64,000 nucleotides of DNA from Brugia malayi (Eukaryota > Nematoda > Chromadorea > Rhabditida > Onchocercidae): the NCBI RefSeq assembly GCF_000002995.4, contig NW_025062477.1, positions 7,784,649-7,848,648 of the forward strand. The letters run 5' to 3'. The notes beneath the pieces are model-generated. The model worked only from the letters and a program-made list of their open reading frames with translations, made no database searches and had not been told where the DNA came from. A program made the position numbers and the translations under genes. Shown here piece by piece: positions 15,001-25,101 of the stretch; position 1 is the first letter of the stretch, and every line of letters begins with the position of its first letter.

Positions 15001-17959
15001 CCAGAAGGTGGAGGGCTCAGGAGTACCGTTTCTGGATTCTGCATCTATTGAGCGCAGAACATGAGAAACAATTCGTGCTACATTCTGACATCCCAGCACA
15101 CAAACAGCAATGATTTTCAGGCAAAACGGATCAGAAGTAATAATTTCTGATTCATTATCTTTTGGAAAATACAACAAACTGTTCACCAGTTGTTCCTGAA
15201 AAAAACAGAGAGCAGTAATTTAAAAAAAAAAAAAAAAAATATTTGAAAATTAATGAGCTTGACCTAACATGAAGGAAAATTTTTTCTCTCAGAATATTAT
15301 TGTCATAAATGCTTACGTTATAGTTTTTCTCTAGATAGCCCTTGTTCAGGGAATGTTCCAGAAGTAGTATTAATAAAGCACTAATATCTTCTGTTCCACA
15401 ATAACCATGATCACCACCTGATGCAGCACATAAATCCCGGAAACAATTAAAACTTGAACTTGTCCAAATGTTTGAAGTGTTTCCCATAAACAACAATAAC
15501 GACAAGCTTCTTTCGCATAAGCTTAGCAACTAAAATCAAAAAAAAGAAAGTTGGCATAAGTTTTAATATTTCACATTCTTGTAATTTTGCAATGTTTCGA
15601 TAAATTCCCTTATTTTACCGTTGAAGAAGATATGGTAAAAAGAGTAGCCTTTTGCAAATTAACTGCATCTTCTTGCTGATCCATCAAAACGGGTACGGCT
15701 CTCAAAATATTTTCCAACCAATCACCAACCCCTGCTACCGGATCATCTATAATTTACAGTTTTCAATTACGGGATTTTAATGCTAATTCTGATTAAAACT
15801 TATTGAAAACAATCATAGAGTTTACCAGGTGAATCTGTTGAAGCTTGCTTTTTGACTGAAGTAGCATCACCGAGTCTCAGTGCATGTTGTAGCGCTTCCT
15901 TAGCGATACCCCAAAGCGCTTCATATAAAGCAGACGATATAAATGTCAAAAATGATAAAGCCGTTGGAAGCACACTGAGGAAACGATTAGCGAAAACATA
16001 CACAATTTCCGTTTTGCAATTTTTCAATAACTGCAAATGAGGATAAGAATGATAGAACAATGTTTTTCTTTTTCCCAAACAAACAACTGTCTTTGTCTTG
16101 TTGTGTACGAAAAAATTGTTGTGACTGTTGCTTAGTAAAAGAAACAGTAATTACTAATGTAAAATTTTTTTTTTAACTTCTAAATATACTAATGTAAAAA
16201 TTTTTACCACTAAGATGTCTTTTCAGTAAAAGCCTACCTCATTAATGCAAAACACCAGAATTTCAATGGAGCTCGTTAAATGATTTTTGGCGTACAGTGT
16301 TCCTACTGCCATTTCAGTGACACGCCTATGTACACTAATTACTGTTGCGCAACACGCATTTGCTGCATCCGTGTGCATTTCTTCAACGGTACAATTACAT
16401 GCTAACGAACCAATCATCAAAATTAGCGCATTCGAGGTACAACTGATGCATTCCACTACGGTTTCAGTTGCCATGCCAAAATCGATGCATAACAACTTAT
16501 CGATATTAGAAATCCCATTTTCAAGAATTGATAGGTCACTAAAAATGATAACTGCTAAAAGTTATCCAAAAAAAAAAAAAAAATTAACTTTAATAATAAA
16601 AAAAAGTTATAGATGGAAATGGCTGACGAGCCATAGAATGCGGAAATTTTAAGCAAACCATATTCTATTTTGATGTCATTTAATCTTGACATGACACCAA
16701 GACCAACTTGCAACAAATCTACCAGAAAAGGTACTTACTCAAAGTTTTTATTAAATTAACTAGTAAAATAGAAATGTTACCAACCTGTGATCAATTTTGG
16801 AATATGCGGGAAATGAAGGATGAGCGACTGCACTTCGAAATGGATCAAGGAATTTTGCAGGAATAAAAGCGGAAATTAATTTTTCGATAGAAAAAGAAGA
16901 AAATAATGACAGTCCGTTTATTGCTAATATTTCTTTCTGAAATCTGTCGAATTTTCTTCTCAATAATTGATTTGCTTCAATAGCAAAATTAATTTGGAAA
17001 AGGTTTAATTAATTGAATTAATTAATTAAAACTAATTAATTAAAAAAAATCTTGTTCCACATACAGCATTGCAAAATGTGTGATACTGAATTACGGTCTG
17101 ATTGACACAAAGGTGGTAAATACCTGCTACAAGTAGCAGACAATAAAGAGTTTATATGATAGAAAATTTAACTAGCAAAAGTGCATGATTTCAGTAAACA
17201 ATTTATTTCTAAATTTCTATCACAGTTAAGTTCGCAATCACTTTTATAGCAGCATTACGTACTCAGTAAACAGCGTATAGCATACCTAAAGTAAATAAAT
17301 ACACTAAATTAATAAACTAATTGCCTTCATCTATGCATTGCTTAAAATTATGGAATATGTTGAGCACGCTAAGTAACTCACAGCTTTTCAATTTTTAAAA
17401 TTCATGTCAGAAATTAAATACTTACAGTAGAAATATTTAACTGTATGCAAGGCTGAGCGGTTTCAACTGTGTCATGCTTCTTTTGATTAATCTGCTGTGA
17501 GCATAGATAACTATGATATTCAGTAGGCAATGCCGTTCCAGTCAACAAACAACGTATGATATCTACCAGATGAATTGTAATAACAAGTTCCTCATTCAGC
17601 TGTTTCGTAAATTGATTGATTAACACACGATATGCTTCACTAGCAAGCAACAAATCATTACTAGGTACTGAAAAGATATAACATCACATAGTCAATATAC
17701 AGCATTATCTATCGAATTTTAAAAACGTTATAAAAAAAGGCATATTAATTTATATTTACAAGAAACACTTACATTTATGCAAATTTGTGCCAATAACATG
17801 AATTGATAGGATAGTCTCGTCCGGTTGCATTGACGAACCGTTACTGATGACATATTTCAAAAGGCTATTTATATGTCCTGATTTTTGATCCGCATTACTT
17901 GCAAGACTCCAACTCATTTCTGTATGGTCAGCATCTTCCAGTATACGAGTCGAAAAGTC
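1..17959 (-). CDS. ubr-4: UBR4-like giant N-recognin (p600/pushover family), N-terminal two thirds, runs off left edge
   Basis: E3 ubiquitin-ligase N-recognin of the UBR4/Pushover family, which binds destabilising N-termini and works in protein quality control. The minus strand carries a long series of exons in the order of human UBR4: N-terminal helical exons about 17773-17959, 17426-17667, 16790-16985, 16240-16540, 15820-16035, 15300-15520, 14900-15190, 12500-12830, 11340-11620 and 10290-10880; the UBR box at 8824-9551; then WD-like exons about 7290-7480 (reads [20 protein letters not shown]), 6540-6760 ([14 protein letters not shown]), 6060-6430, 5495-5780 ([10 protein letters not shown]) and 5115-5312; smaller exons about 3944-4080 and 3540-3680; others at 2000-2710 and 949-1212; an acidic linker at 482-790; and a last exon at 1-230 ([19 protein letters not shown]). 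Human UBR4 is about 5180 aa; this covers roughly residues 1-3350 of that length. The exon at 17959 starts after a TTTTAG acceptor; ATG 17917 is a possible start, but a further upstream exon or trans-splicing is equally possible. Individual exon borders are approximate. Confidence 0.93.
482..790 (-). other. Acidic low-complexity linker of UBR4
   Basis: The minus-strand reading frame is rich in Asp/Glu/Ser (for example [20 protein letters not shown]) and then turns hydrophobic ([17 protein letters not shown]). UBR4 proteins carry a long acidic and serine-rich unstructured segment at this place between conserved blocks, so I read it as an exon of UBR4. No enzymatic motif is visible. Confidence 0.65.
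3889..3926. repeat. Perfect inverted repeat, 16-bp arms, 6-bp loop
   Basis: Arms 3889-3904 and 3911-3926 are exact reverse complements (TTTTGAAAATATACCA and TGGTATATTTTCAAAA) around ATTAAC. It lies in a UBR4 intron. It could be a hairpin, a protein-binding palindrome or the remnant of a small inverted-repeat element; I see no target-site duplication. Confidence 0.9.
8824..9551 (-). other. UBR box (N-degron-binding zinc domain) of UBR4, split over two exons
   Basis: The domain that binds basic and bulky N-terminal residues. Exon 9551-9379 reads [20 protein letters not shown] and then [13 protein letters not shown]. Exon 9028-8824 continues [20 protein letters not shown]. The Cys/His spacing matches the UBR4 UBR box (human reads [20 protein letters not shown] in the same place). 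The exons join in frame: the donor after TAC AG (AG|GTGGCA) and the acceptor before T AAA rebuild a serine codon. This motif fixes the identity of the whole gene. Confidence 0.96.
8966..9140. repeat. Partial tandem duplication of a UBR-box exon fragment into the neighbouring intron
   Basis: Exon sequence at 8966-8992 (GATGTAGACTTCAATGCAAC...) recurs with two mismatches at 9114-9140 in the adjacent intron. The block TTTAAATGATAAAGC near 9036 also recurs near 9084. This looks like a local duplication of the exon edge and flank. The copy is not needed for the reading frame. Confidence 0.7.
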
Positions 17960-18994
17960 CTAAAACTATCAGAACGATAAAATTACAGAGTAATAAAGCG
18001 AAGAATTCGTTGCGATGAGTAAGGCATTTCTGAATAACAACTTTAAAGAATCTAAAATTCATTATGTATCGCTATGACTACTCGACAACCTAAATTTTTT
18101 GCTTTATGGAAGTGGAATTGTGATAATGCTAATGAAAGCCAACTACCAAAATTTCCCTCAACAAATCGAAATTAAAAGAGGTATAAATTGATGTCTATTC
18201 TCGACACTCTTTTCTTACGTTGCAGTGACTATTCTGTCCCATTCTATCCAGCAATATTTGTTCTGCCCAGAAAATTAATTCTATTGAATTGAATCATTTA
18301 ACTTCTAACAGCATTAAGTCAAATAAGTGCAGATCCTTTGCTCTTAAATGCGTCAAACGTAGCACCCTCTCCCCTGTCGCGTGTCTCATTTGGCGTCACG
18401 TAATTGCAAGCGATAAAACCTCTGAAATCCATCACTGTGTCCTACTCAGGGTGGGGGACGCCATGCAAACTACGACCTTCGACAACTGAATAGGTGATAG
18501 CACTGATTTGTGGATTGTGGTATGGTTAGTACTGTTGAAGGAATGATTCAGTGAGAGATATAGAAATATATTATCCGATTCACTATATTAATTAATATGG
18601 ATTGGCATAAGTTTGAGATCTTGATTATTCAAATTTTCGTAGTGTACTGGAAATTCAAAAATGAAGGTTGCAAACACTCATTTTTAAAAAATCTTATTAG
18701 AAACTTTCAAAGTATTCTTTTGTGATGTTTTCTATCGATATCCGTTCGTTTTATCCTATAAATCAAAGTTCTTCTTCCTAAGGTAAATTTGGTTCCTCAA
18801 CTTTGTTTTTTAGAATTTCTGCTTCCATTCTAATACACAACCTGTTTATGCTGGAACATTTAAGCAGTTAAGCTTCACGTTTAACAAGCACCTTATTTGA
18901 TTATCATCATTTCTTGATATCACTTCAGAATACCGTATCGGAAGAAAGTCATGTCTTACTTGATTCGGTGGCTAATGAGACGAGGGCAGTATGT
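17960..18994. promoter_or_regulatory. Intergenic interval between divergent UBR4 and GLY-2 loci, with a GC-richer island
   Basis: About 1 kb between the first recognised UBR4 exon (minus) and the first candidate GLY-2 exon (plus). Most of it is AT-rich. A stretch at about 18340-18480 is clearly richer in G+C, with several CpG steps. It is open for 66 codons on the plus strand, but the translation resembles nothing and has no splice context. The best reading is a shared promoter region or unrecognised 5' exon sequence. Confidence 0.4.
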
Positions 18995-19087
18995 ATGCTC
19001 AAATTGTATTGTGCTCTTTGTTCAGTCTTTATGTTTGCCAATCTGTTCATCGGAGTATTACTATTAGCGATGCATGACGGTTTAAAA
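18995..19087 (+). CDS. Candidate signal-anchor exon of the GLY-2 locus
   Basis: From ATG 18995 the frame reads MLKLYCALCSVFMFANLFIG followed by VLLLAMHDGLK, a single hydrophobic segment of about 20 residues after a short cytoplasmic start. That is what a type II Golgi glycosyltransferase begins with. A donor AAA|GTACAA at 19087 is phase 0 and would join the next candidate exon at 20022. MGAT5 proteins usually have about 100-200 stem residues in between, so intermediate exons may be missing. Position and topology are the only evidence. Confidence 0.35.
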
Positions 19088-20341
19088 GTACAACTTACTC
19101 GCTTGTTGTAACAATTACAGTAGAAATTAATTCATTAAAATTTCATCTTGTTCATGGTTGATTTCCTTATTTGGCTTAGTATGAACGAAATATTTATAAG
19201 AAATATTTATAAGCAAAAGTACTTACCTGCACACTGCCCATTTTATGGTTCATCACTTAATGCAATTAGTCAGTCATAGAGAGAAAAGAAATAAGTAACT
19301 GTAAAAGTAACTTACTGCAAATTAATAAAAGTAACTTACTGCGACTGAGTCATTACTGCAAATGGCTCGGTCGAATCAAGATTCCTCCCACCGTTCTTTT
19401 ATCATTTTATCAGTTATCAGCGTTATGGTAACTCCTTTGACTCAAGTTATTCATTGTGTGTATCATTTAGCTTTGAAATCAAGACTTCTGTAATAATGTG
19501 ATTGTTATTGAAATATTGAAAAATATTGTTATTAAAAACTCAGGTAAACTTATGGATAAAGTTCTAATTACCATCAAAATACAGGATTAATATAATGGAA
19601 GGATTTTAATCAGGGAAGCATTGCGGGATAGTGTCCCAAAAAAAAAAAAAAAAAAAAAAAAAAAAACAACGAAATAAAGTTTCATCTGTAAATAGATTTA
19701 GCTGATTGCTTTTAAAAATAGCCCATGCACAAATTTAACCGGTTGCTGTAAAAGAAAATTTTCATCCCTGGAGATATTGAACTGAATTTTTTATCAGCTA
19801 TTTTAAGACCAATCTTCAAAATCTGGTTTTTTTCACCGCTAATAAGCACTTAATAAAATTTGGCTTAGCTTCAAACTGTGCCTATCCATCAAGTGTTATC
19901 AACTACTTTTTATATGCAATTACCTTTATATTTTTTTTATTTAAAGAAGCAACTAAGTTGAAGAAACTAATCAGAGCTCTGCACTATCATTTATATAAAT
20001 TTTTGGTCGTAGTCGTTTCAGAATGAAGATGAGTTTTATTATGGGACTCTCGGAAGGAACGGATATATATCAACTTGGAACAAAAGTAATTCATTTCAAA
20101 AACTATTATTCTGACAATTATTTGCTATACGTTATTACGGGCACGCTGCAAGATCTTCTTTATAATAGCTAAAAGCATTTAAAAGTGGCGAAAAACTAGT
20201 ACCGATTCAGAATTATTGTTGGAAGCCTTTTTGTATTAGCAACTAATTACAGATTTAGAAAAGCAAGAGTGTTCTATATCGGAAGCGGATGCTGTCGAAT
20301 ACCCCAACTGTCGCGAAAAAATGCAATGGATGGAGAAAGGA

Positions 20342-20344
20342 TGA
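20342..20344 (+). other. In-frame TGA in GLY-2 at a conserved Trp position
   Basis: Frame in the exon: ...CREKMQWMEKG, then TGA, then RTHKCYAFYGVNGTSC. Human MGAT5 reads KIKWMKDMWRSDPCYADYGV in the same place, so the stop sits on the Trp codon (TGG to TGA by one transition). Both flanks are in the same frame, so this is a substitution and not a frameshift. Confidence 0.85.
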
Positions 20345-21661
20345 CGAACACACAAATGTTATGCATTTTATGGCGTAAATGGAACATCCTGTTCTTTCAG
20401 GATCTACCTTTCCGAGGTCGAGAAGTATTGCCCAGTTTTGTCATGGCGAAAGGTTGTAAAAAATGGCACTGCAATTTCTCCTGAGAATAGAAATCCCGAG
20501 GTGATCAGATCTTTTGTCCGATTATTCAATGCACGGTATTACGTCTGATGACATCGTTGTCTAGTTTGTCGACAGCTCGGTTCGTCGGTCTTTGACTAAT
20601 GCATATACGCTTTTTGTTTGGTTTTTTTTCTTCTAATCTCATGGGATCTGATGAGAAATTCTAAAGACTTAAAGAAATAAATTTAAGATGAATTTAACAT
20701 TCAATCAATAATTTATAGAATTGAAAATACGGTACATTTCATGAACGATTACTTTCAGATGGAACGAATTCTGTCAGGACTTTTAAAACTTATGTTTGAT
20801 AATGAGTTAAATTATAAGTTTATAAGGACCCGGATTACTCTTTTGTGGCCTAAGTGGTTGAGTGCGTACAATGAATTAATGATCAAGTGGCCAAAAGTCG
20901 TGTCTCTACAACAAAAACTGAATGTGCGTGGACAAATTTCACTACTAATTTTCCTTCTTTCAGAATTGTCATTTGTCTGAATACAAATACTAATTGCAGA
21001 TAATAATGTATATGGGTTTCCTGAGTATGGAATTTGGTTTCAAACTCGGCCAGCTATCATCAACAGGTGGGCCACTTGGAGAACTTGTGCAGTGGTCTGA
21101 TTTGATTGCAGAACTTTATCTTTTGGGCCACAGTCTTATGATCTGTACTGAAGTTAGGACACTGAATAATTGCATACACTTTTATAATGACAGAATATGA
21201 AGAAGAGTAGTTCTGTGTGATGATTATATTCGATTCAGTTTCAAATTTTAGTAAATTATTGGGATGAGTAAGAAACAGCCTTGTAATGAATAACTGTTAG
21301 TTTTGGGAGTAAATCAGTAACATATCTTAAAAAAGTATGCTCACTGCATGTATTTGTGCATATAAGATCCCCATCCCTTCTCCCGCGACAATTGTAACAA
21401 ATACATAATAAATTGGTAATTAGTAAGTAATGCAAAATGGTAATCTTATTGTGGCATGTTGTTTTTCTGCGATTCTAAACTATTTACTAATCTAGTCTTT
21501 CCAGTAGTGGATCGGGATTTTTTTCTTTTTGCTTTATTGTCACTATTGAAAATTAACTTATATATTGAATCTAAGGAAGACAGTTCATCCTCTTGCCCAT
21601 TTCATTTTTATAATTTGGAGTCCTCATAAACCTCATTTCTTATCAGATCGATGAATTTTCC

Positions 21662-21683
21662 ATATATATATATATATATATAT
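21662..21683. repeat. (AT)n microsatellite
   Basis: About eleven AT units in the GLY-2 intron just upstream of the acceptor at 21720. A second run of similar length is at 39650-39669. Confidence 0.95.
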
Positions 21684-22092
21684 TTTGAATTAGTTTTATT
21701 GGATTTGCTTAATTTTTCAGAAACATAAAAAAAATCGATTATATGTGTCCTTGTCCACTTCATGACAGAGAAGTAATTAATCTCCTTTTCACTGATATCG
21801 TTGGCCTGAAGTATCTTCGTGGAAAAATGAAAGATTTTTTTAACAGAATGAAGTAAGTTAATAAAATTGTAGTTTTTTGTTTTATTTTCAGATTTAGATC
21901 TGTATTTTGTCTTATAGGCCTTTTTTTCAGTAATTACAATTGAAAATTATTTGCATTAAATTAGCTGAATTATTCGTAGTACATTTCCTCTCGGTCAAAC
22001 TAATTCTTTTCTATGGAAGCCCAAGAGAATAGTAAAAAAGCAAAATTCATTCAGTCATTGATCAAGAGTTGTTTTATTTCAGATGTAAGCTA

Positions 22093-22095
22093 TGA
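22093..22095 (+). other. Second in-frame TGA in GLY-2 at an Arg position
   Basis: Just after the acceptor at 22082 the frame reads KCKL, TGA, ILDSFGTHAEF. The human protein reads QCMLRVLDSFGTEPEF, so the stop replaces Arg (CGA to TGA by one transition). An alternative acceptor a few bases downstream (CTAG|ATTCG) would shift the frame. Confidence 0.85.
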
Positions 22096-24457
22096 ATTCT
22101 AGATTCGTTCGGCACGCATGCGGAATTCAGTTCTCGAATTTATTTTGCTGCTCATAAAAATTCACTGTGTGGGTCAAGAAAAAATCCGTGGGGTAACCAT
22201 CAGTTAGATTTGCAGCAGTTCATGACAATGTACCCGCATACAGATGATAACACATTTCTCGGATTTGCAGTGGAAATGGATCCAGTTAAGCAAGATATCA
22301 AGAAAAATAATATTACTAATATTGGTAAACGTTCAATATGATTCATCAGCGAATATTTATATAGAATTATATTTTTTTGTACTTTGCAGGATGATTTAGT
22401 AGGCTCGAACCCTTCATTTCAAATGTAATCTTAATATTAAGGATAGGTCTTCGGTGGGCTATGATCCTTTGGTAATAGTTCAATTTAAAGTTTGTTATTC
22501 TGGACGTGGGTCGAGATTATTCTGAATTGAAAATATAAATTTTGCGTGTGGCATTTGTAGGTCTACGGTAAAGCAGGTTATATGTGGAAGAATGCGAAAC
22601 GACTCATAGAAACCGTACGAAAATTTACTGAAGTGCACGCAACTGTTAACGATAATTTGCCAGATTTCGATAACCTTATAATAAATCACGGAGTTTTGAT
22701 AGGTCCCGAATTACATGCTTTAATGAGAAAGGTGAAGATATTTTTGGGTCTTGGTTTTCTGTTTGAAGGTCCTGCGCCATTGGAAGCTATTGCAAACGGT
22801 GTTGTTTTCATCAATCCTTCGTTTAATCCGCCGAAATCTCGGAAAACATCCGATTTCTTCAAGGACAAGCCAACTTTACGCGAAGTAAATTTTAAAAAGA
22901 AACCGGTCGAACCTTCGTAATTTAACATGTTCGACTGGACTTTAGCGAGTTGCATTGCTGATGTTATTGAGTTACAATTATTTCCGATTATGGCACGTAT
23001 AATCTGAATTGTCTGCTGCGGTATAAGGTTTCATTTCATTTTTAAAGAGGGCATAACGAATTCAATATATCAGAAAACACTGCTTTTCTCGTTCTTTCAT
23101 TTTATAAAATTCAAATATTCTGAAAATTCCAGCTAACGAGTCAAAATCCTTATGCGAAACTTTTTATCGGTCGACCCCATGTATTTACTGTTGACATCGA
23201 GATTTCGTCGCAAGTAGAAGATGCAATACGTGAAGCCTTGCTTTCGCAAGTTAGTGTTTAGATCAAGTTATCATGAATTTTAGCACAAAACTGATTGATA
23301 ATAGATTCAGGATTTTGAGCCAGAATTACTTAAATTAGTTTCCCTGAAGTTTGCACTTATGATTTCGTTTTTAAGCTAGAAACTTCTCAAATATAGCATT
23401 TTCCCGACAGTTGCCTATTTAGAAGAATGTTTTGATGCTAGTAATCCGGTTCTATAAAATGTGCTTATTTTACATTTTTTATTTAGGGTTATCTGTGAAA
23501 AAATTGAATAATATATAGCAAAAATAAATAATATACTTCAATCCTGCTCACTTCTAGCCTATCGCATATACCCCGTTCGAATTCACAGTCTTAGGAATCC
23601 AAACAGGACTTTTGCTATGTCAGCCGTTTTCCTCCTGTGCATGCTATTATGATAACAGTTGAAGCAGTTTCAATGCAATCTTGTCAAGATGCATGTCGTC
23701 AGCATAGTTAGTTTTATTAATTTCGATATAGTCAGGTATGAAGGCGAATCAATATGACTTTGAATTAAAATTGAATTGAAATGCAGACAAATGAGGGACA
23801 TAAGGATGTTTTTGTTCATTTGTTCAAAATTTTATGAGACCTTGTCAATTATTACGCATTTCTGATGAGAAAGCATTTCCTTCCAAGTAAACAATTTTAA
23901 TTACACTTTGTAATTGGTTGTTTCTAGATTTCCTGTGTGAACGTTCATTCTTCCGCATCGTGAATATGCCTGAATTTCTAAATAAGTATGTTCTTTGATT
24001 TTCCATACCTGATGTAACAGTTGTATTGTCCTTTGTTCATTTTTATTACTACCGTCCACTCGATACGTATGTGAACTTTTCCAGTCATTTCGGTGGGATT
24101 TACCGCTGATATGGAATATATGAGACTAACAATATATTGATTAATTGCAGGTATCATTTTAATAAGTCAGTGAATATTGTGATTATAACAAATGACTCAT
24201 TTCTAGGAGTGGATCATGTGCAACGCTAAACAGTATACCAATTCCATATGCACCATATGAATGCTCGAAGCAGGAAAATTCAGATTTGTATAGCTGTGCA
24301 TCCGTTCCAACGATTTTGGATATACGACGAATCTGTCCTTGTCGTGATTTCTTGCAGGGTCAGACAGCTCTCTTTCTTCTTGTTTATGATTCGCATTCTT
24401 GAGCATTCTTCAGACAAGTTTCCATTTCAATACATCAGAAAGCCTCAAGTAACTTAA

Positions 24458-24463
24458 ATAAAA
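24458..24463 (+). terminator. Poly(A) signal AATAAA after GLY-2
   Basis: A canonical AATAAA 56 nt past the last stop codon of the GLY-2 locus, at a normal distance for a nematode 3' UTR. Confidence 0.5.
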
Positions 24464-24858
24464 GTATATGTCCCTAAATTGTTAGTTTCCATAATGCAAC
24501 ATCCAATATGTTCTCTAATACAACACCCAATATGTCACTTTGTGGAAACTTCCAAGTATTCTGATCACAACCCTTTTATCCTATGCAATGTTTTTAATTT
24601 CCTTTGAAATCAAAAAAATAAAGTTTTTGCGCTGAATCTTCCCTAAATTGCAACAAGTGACACTTTCCATAAAAATCATGTTACTTCACATACGTAATTT
24701 TATGCTTATTTCATTTTAATGCATATTCCTCTTTTTATTCTGCTGCATAATTTATATTTAGTCCAAAAATGATGTTAGGAAAAATAAACGAATTCGAGCA
24801 CTTTAAATGAATCATGAAGTAGCGGGTATTATTCGCAAATCAATAATAGATTTGGTTC

Positions 24859-25101
24859 GTGATTATTATTTGTCACCGGCAAGGTCGTGAAGATATAAGA
24901 CATACTGCTTACCATAGAAGATTGAATGCAACTATTAAAGCTGGTCGTTCATTGGCCAAATCGAATATTGCCAAAAAGTTCCAGAGCAAATCATTTCACT
25001 ACCATTTAAAGCAAATTGCAAAACGGACAGGTTTGATGGTAGGAGGACATAGCACTTGTTTCGAGGTATCATCTTACTTTATAATAGTACTGATTATGTG
25101 A
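24859..25101 (+). CDS. Unassigned basic open reading frame, possible exon
   Basis: Open for 80 codons and unusually rich in Lys/Arg/His/Gln (for example RRLNATIKAGRSLAKSNIAK and KSFHYHLKQIAKRTG). The codon choice looks more coding-like than the surroundings. A possible donor GAG|GTATCA follows TTC GAG near 25065. I recognise no family. It sits between the 3' ends of two genes, so it could be a small gene, an exon of an unrecognised gene, or chance. Confidence 0.25.
   Translation: MIIICHRQGREDIRHTAYHRRLNATIKAGRSLAKSNIAKKFQSKSFHYHLKQIAKRTGLMVGGHSTCFEVSSYFIIVLIM

Larger units (their letters stand above)
20022..24402 (+). pseudogene. gly-2: MGAT5/GLY-2 alpha-mannoside beta-1,6-N-acetylglucosaminyltransferase V, apparently disrupted
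   Basis: GlcNAc-transferase V adds the beta-1,6 branch to complex N-glycans in the Golgi. Exons seen: 20022-20085; 20253-20542 (CYAFYGVNGTSCSF, then RIYLSEVEKYCPVLSWRK); 20757 to about 20920; 21000-21166 (GGPLGELVQWSDLIAELYLL); 21721-21852 (VINLLFTDIVGL); 22083-22324 (ILDSFGT, TMYPHTDDNTFLGF); 22561-22884 (FEGPAPLEAIANG, INPSFNPPKSRKTSDFF); 23133-23249 (NPYAKLFIGRPHVFTVD); about 23560-23710; 23928-23985 (FLCERSFF); 24151-24165; 24207-24402 (RICPCRDFLQGQTAL). These follow human MGAT5 in order. Lesions: TGA at 20342-20344 where the family has Trp; TGA at 22093-22095 where it has Arg; a missing GT donor at about 21166; and a phase clash before 22561. The rest is well conserved, so any inactivation is recent, unless these are assembly errors. 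AATAAA at 24458 follows the stop. Confidence 0.8.

Noticed and set aside
18289..18489. Plus-strand open frame of 66 codons
   Set aside because: It reflects the GC-richer island; the translation has no domain or splice context. Reported as a compositional feature instead.
19638..19666. Poly(A) tract as the tail of a retroposed sequence
   Set aside because: No gene-like or element-like body upstream and no flanking target duplication.
20342..22095. TGA codons of GLY-2 as selenocysteine or a recoded codon
   Set aside because: They sit on Trp and Arg positions, not Cys. The other genes here use TGA as a normal stop (CC2D1, kinase, SEC-5), so code reassignment does not fit.
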